A stretch of DNA of 51,351 nt, taken from assembly GCA_949127865.1 (NCBI GenBank), contig CASBQR010000139.1, forward strand, positions 1 to 51,351, in the 5' to 3' direction. Each line of letters opens with the position of its first letter. Positions within the stretch are counted from its first letter, which is position 1. Made by a program: the position numbers and the translations under genes. Shown here piece after piece: positions 1 through 6,668 of this stretch. Below the pieces are notes generated by a model that worked only from the letters and a program-made list of their open reading frames with translations, searched no databases and was not told the DNA's origin. This DNA is from Synechococcales cyanobacterium PMM_0082. GTDB lineage: Bacteria; Cyanobacteriota; Cyanobacteriia; Pseudanabaenales; Pseudanabaenaceae.

Positions 1-1166
1 AAAGGCTGTAAAGTTTGATAGACAATCCGTCGCACAACATATTCAGGCGTATAAAAAACACCTTCTCGTTTGCGCGTTTTCTGATTTTCAAGAATTTTTA
101 CCCTAGAACCATCTTCGATTAACTCATGAGCCAAAAACTGTTCATAGGCAGTCCCTAAAATATCTTGAGTTAAAGTTGTAAAATCATAGTTATAGATCGA
201 ACGATATTCCGTCAAAGTCCCAGTAATAGAATAAAGCAGTCCATCTCGTGGTACAGCATTAACAATAATTATTGGCTCTAAATACTCACTATCAATATCT
301 AAATCATCAACCCATGAAGAATGAAAAAGTTCTGTATTGTAATTAATCCAAGTAGTTTGAAATCCTTTACGAAGCTCATCAATAAATGGTAAATCTGGAA
401 AAGTTTCTTGCCAATTGTAATAAATTCTTCCTAAGTAGTTATAATACATTTCCGAGCTAAAGGCTTCTAGCAGTCGAATCAATAGAAATCTATTCAGAAT
501 TACTTGCGATGCTTCTCTAATTTTGTCTAAACCGAGTTCAGGTTGCGATACTTTGATGCCATTAGCTAAAATCGCCCGCCAAATCTTCAAATCCGCCAAA
601 AATCTCGCCCCTAAGCCTTCCCTCGTATTCTCGGTGTAATACGCTTCGAGACGATTGCCCCGTAAGTTCTCTCTAGCTAGGCAACTATAAAGGCGATCGC
701 GTAATTCAGGATCGTTTTGCAAATCCTCAATCTTAAACTGCCAAAATGGGTTCTTATCCTGCAATCGCAATATATGCCATTCCCGAAAATTAGATAAAAC
801 AATCCACAATACAGGCTGTTCATTGGCGATGTCCAAACTATAATCGCGCAAATAATCTAAAACCTGCTTTTTATTCGTTTCCCAAATATCTTTATCCCAA
901 AGACTTTTTGCCTCAAACATCAAAACAGGTCTAGCAGTAACTTCGGGCTTGAGTAAATAATCAACCCATGTCGTTGTCCGAATTAAACTCTTGATTTTCC
1001 CTTCTGGAGTGCGACATTCGGGCGTATATCCCAATGCATTCAGTAAAGGTTCTAGTAAACGGCTTTTGGTGGCATCTTCTGGTTTGCCTTCCAGTAGCGA
1101 TCGCCGCATTTGCTCAGATTCCACTACTAAGCGAGAAATTTCAGTTTGAAAATTTTCCAAGGACAT
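1..1166 (-). CDS. Type IIG-like restriction-modification enzyme, N-terminal part (runs off the left edge)
   Basis: The frame is open from an ATG at 1166 to base 1, so about 388 residues are visible and the C-terminal part lies outside the window. The first ~150 residues resemble an HsdR_N-type PD-(D/E)xK nuclease: WVDYLL near residue 67 supplies the Asp and FEAK near 83 the E-x-K, followed by a QVLDYLRDY helix. Near residue 372 the string EGVFYTPEYVV is the typical entry to an N6-adenine methyltransferase domain in Eco57I/type IIG and PglX-like enzymes. The expected role is site-specific adenine methylation plus DNA cleavage in one chain. The NPPY catalytic motif and target-recognition domain are not visible, so solitary methylase or BREX-type roles cannot be excluded. 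No good ribosome binding site precedes the ATG. It lies downstream of toxin-antitoxin genes on the same strand. Confidence 0.8.
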   Translation of the reverse strand, partial: MSLENFQTEISRLVVESEQMRRSLLEGKPEDATKSRLLEPLLNALGYTPECRTPEGKIKSLIRTTTWVDYLLKPEVTARPVLMFEAKSLWDKDIWETNKKQVLDYLRDYSLDIANEQPVLWIVLSNFREWHILRLQDKNPFWQFKIEDLQNDPELRDRLYSCLARENLRGNRLEAYYTENTREGLGARFLADLKIWRAILANGIKVSQPELGLDKIREASQVILNRFLLIRLLEAFSSEMYYNYLGRIYYNWQETFPDLPFIDELRKGFQTTWINYNTELFHSSWVDDLDIDSEYLEPIIIVNAVPRDGLLYSITGTLTEYRSIYNYDFTTLTQDILGTAYEQFLAHELIEDGSRVKILENQKTRKREGVFYTPEYVVRRIVYQTLQP

Positions 1167-1255
1167 AATCGCGGAAGATTCGAGAATTACACTTAGGTAA
1201 TTTTAACCGAACTCGTGTTATTCTATCGAACTTTCACAACTGAATTCCTGAAAGC

Positions 1256-1558
1256 TCATAAAATGATTTCTTTTCCAACACTGCGATCGCGTAAATCTGC
1301 AAAATCATCATCAGTAAATCTCAATCCATCATTTTCGATTGTCAACCTAAATTTTTGCAAACCCTTCCAAAAATCAGACATTTTAGATTCTTGACGCTCT
1401 TCTACTATCAAATCTACGCCCCGATCAATAAGCACAGCATTCTCTAAAATCACCGTGATTTCTTCCTCCAAAGTGCGCTGATGCGATCGCGCAAGATTCT
1501 GAAGTTTCTTGATCACATCTGGTTTCATCGTTTGTAAAGTGATTTGATTCATACTCAC
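1256..1558 (-). CDS. Ribbon-helix-helix (FitA/VapB-type) antitoxin, apparently without a toxin
   Basis: This 100-residue protein starts MNQITLQTM, continues with KPDVIKKLQNLARSHQRT and LEEEITVILENAV, the beta-helix-helix arrangement of Arc/FitA DNA-binding antitoxins. It ends in the DDFADLRDRSVGKEIIL type of tail that neutralises PIN-domain toxins in this family. Such genes are normally followed directly by a vapC. Here the next gene on the strand is the restriction-modification enzyme, 89 bp away, and no PIN reading frame fits between. The nearest VapC (1650-2057) lies upstream and has its own partner. It may be a lone regulator, a remnant, or able to act on a toxin elsewhere. The ATG at 1558 follows a GAGGAG ribosome binding site; MNQ (third codon) is an alternative start. 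Confidence 0.75.
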   Translation of the reverse strand: MSMNQITLQTMKPDVIKKLQNLARSHQRTLEEEITVILENAVLIDRGVDLIVEERQESKMSDFWKGLQKFRLTIENDGLRFTDDDFADLRDRSVGKEIIL

Positions 1559-1649
1559 TTCTCCTCAATGTTACGCTAGTGTTTAGTTTATCTCAGCAAT
1601 CGCTTTTTACAAAATTTTCACGATTAAATTATAAAAATTTCTTCTTTAT

Positions 1650-2057
1650 TCATGCTACTATCTCCCAATCTTCAAGTCGTACCCCATCCACACGCTCAAA
1701 CTCCCTTGTATTATGTGTTACCAGAATTAGATTGTTTGCCAAAGCGATCGCTGCAATCTGTAAATCATAAGCACCAATCGGAGTTCCTGCACTAGCCAGA
1801 ATCGCTCGAATTTGACCAAATAAAAGTGCCGCATCATCCCCAAAAGGTAATGAGATAAATCTCTCTAAAAAGTCTTGTTGATGTTCCAATGTTCTAGTTG
1901 GATTATTACTTCGCATTGCACCATAAAATAGCTCAGCCTTGACAACAGAGCATACAGCCATATCTTCAATGGGTGTCGAAATTAAGCGATCGCGTATTGC
2001 ACTTGACCGACCATTAAAATACGCTGCACAAGCATTAGTATCCAACAGATAACGCAT
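1650..2057 (-). CDS. vapC: VapC-family PIN-domain ribonuclease toxin
   Basis: The 135-residue protein has the PIN-domain acidic quartet in order: Asp in LLDTNACAAY near residue 6, Glu in VVKAELFYGA near 42, Asp in IGAYDLQIAAIA near 97, and the THNTREFERV segment near 115. These residues bind Mg2+/Mn2+ for single-strand RNA cleavage. VapC toxins typically cut initiator tRNA or the sarcin-ricin loop, but the target cannot be read from sequence. The length is normal for the family. It starts 2 bp after the stop codon of the upstream partner (2060-2326), so translation is probably coupled. Confidence 0.92.
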   Translation of the reverse strand: MRYLLDTNACAAYFNGRSSAIRDRLISTPIEDMAVCSVVKAELFYGAMRSNNPTRTLEHQQDFLERFISLPFGDDAALLFGQIRAILASAGTPIGAYDLQIAAIALANNLILVTHNTREFERVDGVRLEDWEIVA

Positions 2058-2059
2058 TT

Positions 2060-2326
2060 TTAGTCAAAAGCTCTAACAAGTTCATCATCAAGGCTCTCTA
2101 ATATGCCGCGATCGTCAAGAATAATCGGATCGTCTGCACAAACCCCATAAAGATTCTCCAACGGTACAGACACAGGTGTTAACGATTTTCCCTGATCGGC
2201 ATTATCCAAACTTACGGGCTGATAAATCACCGTTACCTCTACCTCTCTCTCTGTCAAACCAACAGGAATATCCAGATGAAGAATACCATCTTGTCTAATA
2301 TGCTTTCGTACTTTGATACTTTCCAT
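2060..2326 (-). CDS. VapB-like antitoxin partner of VapC
   Basis: This is a small acidic protein of 88 residues from MESIKVRKHI, or 93 from the upstream ATG at 2341. The N-terminal strand KVRKHIRQDGILHLDIPVG resembles antitoxin families that begin with a swapped-hairpin-like segment. The C-terminal third is acidic (DDPIILDDRGILESLDDELV), as expected for a toxin-wrapping tail. Function is inferred mainly from position: its stop lies 2 bp before the vapC start. I chose the second Met because relatives usually begin at this point; the upstream start would leave a 2-bp gap to the preceding 61-residue reading frame. No DNA-binding fold is certain. Confidence 0.75.
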   Translation of the reverse strand: MESIKVRKHIRQDGILHLDIPVGLTEREVEVTVIYQPVSLDNADQGKSLTPVSVPLENLYGVCADDPIILDDRGILESLDDELVRAFD

Positions 2327-2343
2327 TGTTCTAAACACCATAG

Positions 2344-2529
2344 CTATATAGATACTTCCTCACCCAACTCTTTCAAAATTCCTCGCAACTCAGCCAGAGC
2401 TGCTTCCAACTCACCTATTGCCTCTTGAGCCAAGATCGCTGGTTCAGGCAGATCACTATTATTATCCGCATTTTTATCTTTTAGCCCTAAATGCCAGTAA
2501 ACTCTTTTCAATCTACTGCCATCACTCAC
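2344..2529 (-). CDS. Small hypothetical protein, first gene of the vapBC operon
   Basis: A 61-residue acidic reading frame that ends 2 bp before the alternative ATG of the antitoxin gene and so probably shares its transcript. The N-terminus (KRVYWHLGLKDKN) is followed by a strongly helical, heptad-like C-terminal stretch (AIGELEAALAELRGILKEL) suggesting a short coiled coil. I do not recognise a family. It could be an accessory antitoxin component or the remnant of a larger gene. Tight spacing and normal codon use argue that it is translated. Confidence 0.45.
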   Translation of the reverse strand: MSDGSRLKRVYWHLGLKDKNADNNSDLPEPAILAQEAIGELEAALAELRGILKELGEEVSI

Positions 2530-2608
2530 ATTTCGCGCAGCATAATAAGTGTTATTGCTTTTTTAGGATTAGATTCTCTAGATTATAGGTAAGTCAAAAT
2601 GAGAATCT

Positions 2609-2790
2609 TTAAAGTAGGGATAAAGCAATTTGGTCGATGCGATTGCGAATTTTAAGGATAGAATTTTGTGTATCCATTTCATTGCTCTTTACCCAAAGGG
2701 AAAGCCTCCATGTTTGGTGATAATTTGGTTAATATCGCTCATGGTTTCAGACAGGATAGAAATGATATTTTGATAATGGGTGCGATCGCC
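2609..2790 (-). pseudogene. Decayed coding fragments (weak)
   Basis: On the minus strand one frame reads from about 2787 to a stop at 2689 and encodes YQNIISILSETMSDINQ followed by HGGFPFG. In another frame an ATG at 2677 opens a 22-codon reading frame (MDTQNSILKIRNRIDQI) that stops at 2609. Both look protein-like but are too short to be complete. They may be remnants of one gene broken by frameshift or deletion inside the toxin-antitoxin cluster. I cannot name the parent family. Confidence 0.25.
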
Positions 2791-2822
2791 CATTTCATAT
2801 CAAGCCAAATATCAAGCAGATC
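2782..2822. repeat. Degenerate intergenic repeat, copy 1
   Basis: GCGATCGCCCAT is followed by an AT-rich ATATCAAGCCAAATATCAA segment just beyond the 3' end of the mazF-like gene. It aligns with 3460-3513 and, more loosely, 4208-4249. The copies lie between toxin-antitoxin modules and contain HIP1-like octamers. Confidence 0.5.
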
Positions 2823-2823
2823 A

Positions 2824-3168
2824 CTAAGCTCCATTTTTTATCAAATACTGACTTAAGTTTTCTAAGAGTCTTCGATGTCTTTCATGTGAAATCTCTCCAA
2901 TCGATCCCATCGCATTTTTATGGGAAATTGCGGTTAAAAAGCTCAAACGGATAACAGATGTACTGATTAGCCCACTTGCTCGAAAGTCTATATCGGTTGG
3001 TGCGATAATTTCGTCAAAGTTGGGGATGTATTGCTTCAGTTGAGTGCTAATACCACAAATTAAAAGATCTTGATATTTAGGCATTTCCCTCGGAACAAGG
3101 GCAGGACGATTTTTTATTTCGCCATTGAATTGAGGTATGGCTGTAAGGATGATTTTAGCTTCTTGCAT
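2824..3168 (-). CDS. MazF/PemK-family mRNA interferase toxin
   Basis: The 114-residue protein has the features of PemK/MazF-like toxins: KNRPALVPREMP near residue 20 (the conserved R-P of the beta1-beta2 loop), YQDLLICGISTQL, the acidic DFRASGL, STSVIRLSFL (the conserved S/T-x-x-R region) and a C-terminal ISHERHRRLLENLSQYL helix. Family members cleave mRNA at short motifs and arrest growth. The start codon overlaps the end of the upstream antitoxin by 14 bp, a standard coupled arrangement. The cleavage motif is unpredictable from sequence. Confidence 0.88.
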   Translation of the reverse strand: MQEAKIILTAIPQFNGEIKNRPALVPREMPKYQDLLICGISTQLKQYIPNFDEIIAPTDIDFRASGLISTSVIRLSFLTAISHKNAMGSIGEISHERHRRLLENLSQYLIKNGA

Positions 3169-3406
3169 AGCGATCGCTATATTCTTTAATCAAATCGAGT
3201 GTATATTCTGGTTCGTCATTTCCATAACATTGATTGAGGTTCTGTAAGGCGAAATAGTCCCAATCATCTTTATTCTCTAAATTATTTTTTGATTCTTTAT
3301 TTAAAGGAATTGGGATGATTAATACTTGTGTTCCTTCAGGAATAGATAAGGATTCGGGGATTTGAATTTTACCGTCCTTAACGATCGCTACAATGGATGA
3401 TTGCAT
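3155..3406 (-). CDS. AbrB/MazE-like antitoxin
   Basis: The 83-residue protein begins with a swapped-hairpin-like N-terminus: IVKDGKIQIPESLSIPEGTQVLIIP is the beta-rich pattern of AbrB/MazE-type DNA-binding antitoxins. The polar, acidic C-terminal half (DDWDYFALQNLNQCYGNDEPEYT) should bind the toxin. It overlaps the mazF-like gene by 14 bp. Upstream at 3427-3436 is an ATATTTTAGC motif shared with two other antitoxin promoters in this island. Identity rests on both fold pattern and neighbour. Confidence 0.8.
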   Translation of the reverse strand: MQSSIVAIVKDGKIQIPESLSIPEGTQVLIIPIPLNKESKNNLENKDDWDYFALQNLNQCYGNDEPEYTLDLIKEYSDRYARS

Positions 3407-3426
3407 GGTAATATTCCTAGTTTTTA

Positions 3427-3436
3427 ATATTTTAGC
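3427..3436 (-). promoter_or_regulatory. Shared -10-like motif upstream of the MazE-like antitoxin
   Basis: The exact decamer ATATTTTAGC (minus strand GCTAAAATAT, forming TGCTAAAAT, an extended -10-like box) lies 21 bp upstream of the antitoxin start. The same decamer precedes the DUF433 and YoeB-antitoxin genes at 27 and 24 bp. In this copy the flanking palindrome is degenerate. Confidence 0.4.
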
Positions 3437-3459
3437 ATTGGCATATCATCACAGCTTTA

Positions 3460-3513
3460 GCGATCGCCCATCTTCAATATCAAGCTAAATTTCAATCATA
3501 AGGCGATCGCCAC
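3460..3513. repeat. Degenerate intergenic repeat, copy 2
   Basis: Starts GCGATCGCCCATCTTC, continues AATATCAAGCTAAATTTCAA and ends in a second octamer, GGCGATCGCCACA. It is the fullest of three related copies (2782-2822, 4208-4249) that separate toxin-antitoxin modules. No reading frame covers it. Confidence 0.5.
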
Positions 3514-3573
3514 ATCTTATCAACCCCTTACCCATTATAAGGATTCTAGTAAAGATTTTCTAAGGTTACTAAT

Positions 3574-3924
3574 TTACAGATTTTCATTTTTTTCGATGAT
3601 ACGCTTGATTTCAGATGCTGATATATCTGCTTGTTCAGACTTTGAGTAAATCGTAATCAGAATAATGGATGTAGTAGTTCTGACATAATAAATCACTCTA
3701 TAACCTGCACTTTTCCCTTTTTGGTTATCGCTATTTTTAACCCGCAATTTAAAGACTGTATAGCCAATATTTGCAATTTGATCGCCTTGGAATTTACCTT
3801 GTTGTAAATCCTCTAGAACTGGCTGAATGTCTTTGCGGATGCTGCAATATTTTTTGGCGAGTTTACGGAGGCTGTTTTTAAATTCATCAGAGAATCTAAT
3901 TTCAACTAATGGATCAATCGACAT
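3574..3924 (-). CDS. RelE/ParE-superfamily toxin
   Basis: From the ATG at 3924 the product is 116 residues. The pattern is that of the RelE/ParE fold: FSDEFKNSLRKLAKKY helix, a DIQPVLEDLQQG second helix, then a beta-sheet with VFKLRV, SAGYRVIYYV (the conserved G-x-R) and SIILITIYSKSEQADIS. RelE-type members cut mRNA on the ribosome and ParE-type poison gyrase; I cannot decide which. The start at 3924 overlaps the antitoxin stop by 11 bp (ATG TCG ATT GA). A longer start at 3966 would add 14 residues unlike the family N-terminus. Confidence 0.88.
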   Translation of the reverse strand: MSIDPLVEIRFSDEFKNSLRKLAKKYCSIRKDIQPVLEDLQQGKFQGDQIANIGYTVFKLRVKNSDNQKGKSAGYRVIYYVRTTTSIILITIYSKSEQADISASEIKRIIEKNENL

Positions 3925-4162
3925 CAATTCCTTCCCATAGTTCAGAAATTGGTTTGGTTCTGCCATTCATCGCATCTTCCCATCCGCGCTGAAAGCTTTC
4001 TATGGGTGAATCGTCTTCTGTCTCTATAGTTTGACTAGCATTAATTTCTCGATCTAGTAAATCTCTCAATCTAATTTTTTCTTGCAGTCCTAAAGATTGC
4101 ATCATTTCGATTAATGATTCAAAGGGAAGGGATAGGTTTACTTTTATTTGAATTGGTTGCAT
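3914..4162 (-). CDS. Antitoxin of the RelE/ParE-like toxin
   Basis: The 82-residue protein starts with QIKVNLSLPFESLIEMMQSL, then a helical EKIRLRDLLDREI segment, and ends FQRGWEDAMNGRTKPISELWEGID. That tail is typical of cyanobacterial antitoxins encoded directly before RelE/ParE-type toxins. The 11-bp overlap with the toxin indicates co-translation. CAGGAGC upstream of the ATG is a good ribosome binding site. The DNA-binding part is not of a kind I can name with certainty. Confidence 0.8.
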   Translation of the reverse strand: MQPIQIKVNLSLPFESLIEMMQSLGLQEKIRLRDLLDREINASQTIETEDDSPIESFQRGWEDAMNGRTKPISELWEGIDVD

Positions 4163-4207
4163 ATTGGTTTAGCTCCTGATTGTGATTATCTAATCTCCAT
4201 AACCATC

Positions 4208-4249
4208 GGATCGCCTATCTCAAAAATCAATCAAATAGCGATCACCACA
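4208..4249. repeat. Degenerate intergenic repeat, copy 3
   Basis: GGATCGCCTATCTCAAAAATCAA followed by AGCGATCACCACA aligns with 3460-3513 but is more diverged; its HIP1 octamers have mutated to GGATCGCC and GCGATCAC. It marks the right boundary of the RelE/ParE module. Confidence 0.4.
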
Positions 4250-4264
4250 CGTTCTAGGAATTTT

Positions 4265-4305
4265 TTGTATAGCCATCAAGTAAAAAAGTACTGCTTACTA
4301 TACAA
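4265..4305. promoter_or_regulatory. Imperfect palindrome upstream of the zinc-ribbon/HEPN operon
   Basis: TTGTATAG (4265-4272) is the exact reverse complement of CTATACAA (4298-4305), with an inner AGTA...TACT pair at matching distance. No T-run follows it on either strand, so it is unlikely to be a terminator. Its place about 65 bp before the first gene of the operon suggests an operator or a structured leader. Confidence 0.45.
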
Positions 4306-4371
4306 GATAATTTAGATGATGTGTAAGTATATTGTTATGATTCTATTTCTACTCTCAATTAAGAGGGATAT

Positions 4372-4674
4372 ATGCCAACTCAAGGATATGGGCTTTTCGT
4401 TACTGAGCCAAACGCCTATAAATCATTAGAATGTAACATCTGCGGTTCTCAATGCCTAGTTGAGCGTAACTTGCCAGCAAAATCAGGCTTCATAGCAGCT
4501 ATGGGGAGGATGGACAAGCCTCGTGATGAATTTTCTTGCTCCAATCTAGAGGAAGAATGGCACAAACAGGCAGTAAGCCTTGTAATGGAGATAGAGAAAA
4601 CGCCAAGCAAACGTATTGGACAACTAATGCAGCAAGATCTAGAAGATTTACTCCAAAAAAATAACATTCATTAA
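4372..4674 (+). CDS. Small zinc-ribbon-like protein of unknown function
   Basis: A 100-residue protein with a CNICGSQCLVERN segment near residues 21-33 and a further FSC near residue 55, suggesting a small metal-binding knuckle. The C-terminal half is helical (EEWHKQAVSLVMEIEK...LMQQDLEDLLQKN). AGAGGGA 5 bp before the ATG is a strong ribosome binding site. It ends 16 bp before the CBS/HEPN/DUF3293 gene, whose own AAGGAAG site lies in that gap, so the two are surely co-transcribed. I do not recognise a named family. A regulator, antitoxin or nucleic-acid-binding adaptor for the HEPN protein is possible but only inferred from position. Confidence 0.8.
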   Translation: MPTQGYGLFVTEPNAYKSLECNICGSQCLVERNLPAKSGFIAAMGRMDKPRDEFSCSNLEEEWHKQAVSLVMEIEKTPSKRIGQLMQQDLEDLLQKNNIH

Positions 4675-4690
4675 TTTAAGGAAGACGACT

Positions 4691-5848
4691 ATGTTCAGAC
4701 ACTTTAAAGATTTAGACAAATTAGCGAATGCACTTCATGTTGAGCATTTTGCAACTATGGACAGTGAATTGGAATATGTTGATTCAGAAGATCTTGCTGT
4801 AGAAGTGCTTGCTTGGATGAAAGCCAATGATTTTAATATTGTTCCTGTGAAAAAAGATGGCGAAAAATCTTTCTTTATTGATAGAGAAAAAGATCTCAAA
4901 GATCTTGCTGAAGGAGAAATTATTGCAAATCGCATGAAACCAATAGACCCTAGTAAATTCGTTGAGAAAGGTAAGTTTATTAAAGATGCACTAAAAGAAC
5001 TAAGTGAAAGAGGATGGTTTTTTGTCGGCACTGGTAATGTAGTACTAGAGGGAATCGTTACTCTAGAGGATTTGGGTAAGCCTGCTGTATCTTTTTACTT
5101 GTTGTCTCATCTTTTGATGTTGGAATCTGGACTCAGAAGACTTTTGGGGTCATACACTAATGATCCAATGCCTGATGCAGCAATAGATCACGGCGAGAGC
5201 TTTACTAATATAATTAATAGAGTCAAAAAGGAAAAACCGTTAAGATCCAAATTAGGATTTGCCTCAAACAATCAGTTTGACAACTATACAGGTTTTATGG
5301 GAGAGCTACGAAATGCTCTTGCTCATGGTCGTAGTATTCTAACTAAGGCTGGTGGCAGTGTAAAAAAAGCTACTGACTATATCGAGAAAATTGATTCTTT
5401 ATTGAAAAAAGTTGAAGAGTTGATCAATGACAAAGATGACATAGATGACGTATGGGATAAGTTTGCTGAAACTCATGTCGTGAAACATACAGAGCAAAAT
5501 TGGGCTGGAACTAATGCCATGCCTAATTTGCCAATGAATTACCCCATCTATGTGATATCAGCAGCTAATCCTTTAGAAGAAGTGTTGTCACCTGAGGAGA
5601 ATAAAAAAAGACACTGTGGTCTTCAGTCTATTTTGGTATCTCGCAAACTAAAATTTGAAGAGGTATTCGGTGAGTCTCCTAATGGAACATGGTCTGAGGC
5701 TAGTTTTGCTGTCGAAGGTATGAGCCAAAAAGATGCTTGTGAATTAGCTAAAAAGTTTGGACAAAGGGCAATCTTTGAACTTACTGAAGATGAGATAAAA
5801 GTTATTTCAGTTGATGGAGAATGTAAGAAAAGAAAAGCACGCTGTTGA
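4691..5848 (+). CDS. CBS-like / HEPN / DUF3293 fusion protein
   Basis: Three parts are visible in 385 residues. Residues ~8-130 look like a CBS-domain pair (DLAVEVLAWMKANDFNIVPV; then IKDALKELSERGWFFVGTGNVVLEGIVTLEDLG split over two repeats), a fold that usually binds adenine nucleotides. Residues ~135-250 are helical, and R207-N-A-L-A-H212 is the R-x4-H signature of HEPN ribonucleases. Residues ~284-378 match DUF3293: ISAANP, SPEENKKRH, a GTWSEASFAV core and FGQRAIFEL. The architecture suggests a ligand-gated RNase, with the CBS pair sensing a nucleotide and HEPN cutting RNA; that is inference. Its neighbours are toxin-antitoxin and restriction genes. It is transcribed against them, paired with the zinc-ribbon gene. 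Confidence 0.85.
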   Translation: MFRHFKDLDKLANALHVEHFATMDSELEYVDSEDLAVEVLAWMKANDFNIVPVKKDGEKSFFIDREKDLKDLAEGEIIANRMKPIDPSKFVEKGKFIKDALKELSERGWFFVGTGNVVLEGIVTLEDLGKPAVSFYLLSHLLMLESGLRRLLGSYTNDPMPDAAIDHGESFTNIINRVKKEKPLRSKLGFASNNQFDNYTGFMGELRNALAHGRSILTKAGGSVKKATDYIEKIDSLLKKVEELINDKDDIDDVWDKFAETHVVKHTEQNWAGTNAMPNLPMNYPIYVISAANPLEEVLSPEENKKRHCGLQSILVSRKLKFEEVFGESPNGTWSEASFAVEGMSQKDACELAKKFGQRAIFELTEDEIKVISVDGECKKRKARC

Positions 5849-5873
5849 TAACTAACCATATGTGGAATTAGTA

Positions 5874-6251
5874 TCAAATCTTATGAAATTTGCCTGTTTC
5901 ACACGATTGCCAATGTTCACCATTTATAAGAACTTTGCACTGATTTCCTTTAACTATGCGTAGATGACCAGCAATTTCATCTGATGATAACTCTGAACTA
6001 TCGATCTCCTTCGTTTCAGCACCAACATTGAATAGCTCATTACTTTCGATTGCTTCTAGCAGTGATGCGTATACCGTTGTGTTTTCGTCACTGCTGAGAT
6101 AAACAATATATTTATCGCCCCAACGATATACCTGCTCAAGATCCGCACCTGCCCCAAGTGATTCACTATCCCAATACACACTGTACACAGGTTCTTCTTC
6201 CAAAAGAGTCCCTAATTCTTCATCACTAGGAAATTGGCTATATTTAGCCAT
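5874..6251 (-). CDS. Acidic hypothetical protein
   Basis: A 125-residue, strongly acidic protein without signal peptide or membrane segment. It has an alternating beta/helix character (VYRWGDKYIVYLSSDENTTVYASLLEAIES) and a C-terminal GNQCKVLINGEHWQSC. I do not recognise a family. The size and acidity resemble small immunity or anti-nuclease proteins, but nothing specific supports that. It is convergent with the HEPN gene, with 25 bp between stops. Confidence 0.6.
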   Translation of the reverse strand: MAKYSQFPSDEELGTLLEEEPVYSVYWDSESLGAGADLEQVYRWGDKYIVYLSSDENTTVYASLLEAIESNELFNVGAETKEIDSSELSSDEIAGHLRIVKGNQCKVLINGEHWQSCETGKFHKI

Positions 6252-6301
6252 TGTAGTAATTGCTTATATTATGAATTTTCTCAATTATTCTAATACTTCC
6301 A

Positions 6302-6340
6302 AGCGATCGCCATACTCATAAACCTGTCAACAAGCAATTA
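6302..6340. repeat. 39-bp direct repeat, left copy
   Basis: Identical at 38 of 39 positions to 6936-6974, in the same orientation. It begins AGCGATCGCCATACTCATAA and ends CAAGCAATTA. The two copies bracket the DUF433/DUF5615 module exactly. Confidence 0.85.
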
Positions 6341-6346
6341 GCGATC

Positions 6347-6667
6347 TCATTCTGTCACAACTGTAACTTGACCCTTATTTGCTGAATCCAGAACCGCTAA
6401 AAGATTTGATGCTAAAGGCTTGAGCGCAGCTAAGCTATTTGATGGTGCTTGCAAAACCACTACAGCAATATCAAACTGAGGTATATTTTGTTGAAAAGAT
6501 AAATTGCGATCAACCGTCACAAATACATCAAACTCTTCTACAGCAAGAGCTAAAAGCTTACCATTTTTAACTCCTGCCCATCCCATTTGCGGAACTGTCT
6601 TCACCTCATAGCCAATAATCTCTCTAGCGAATCGGCGATCAATACACTCATCCAAAAGAATCCTCAT
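6347..6667 (-). CDS. DUF5615 PIN-like toxin
   Basis: From the ATG at 6667 the product is 106 residues. It begins RILLDECIDRRFAREI and carries FDVFVTVDRNLSFQQNI, the arrangement of DUF5615/Mut7-C-like PIN nucleases, where the early Asp-Glu and the later VDRN Asp are catalytic candidates. A single base separates its start from the stop of the DUF433 gene, the usual pairing. A start at 6682 would overlap the antitoxin and add residues outside the family pattern. Members are presumed RNases; the target is unknown. Confidence 0.85.
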   Translation of the reverse strand: MRILLDECIDRRFAREIIGYEVKTVPQMGWAGVKNGKLLALAVEEFDVFVTVDRNLSFQQNIPQFDIAVVVLQAPSNSLAALKPLASNLLAVLDSANKGQVTVVTE

Positions 6668-6668
6668 A

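Noticed and set aside
2668-2856. Plus-strand 62-codon frame
   Set aside because: No ribosome binding site or family resemblance, and it overlaps the mazF-like 3' end. The opposite strand shows more protein-like fragments.
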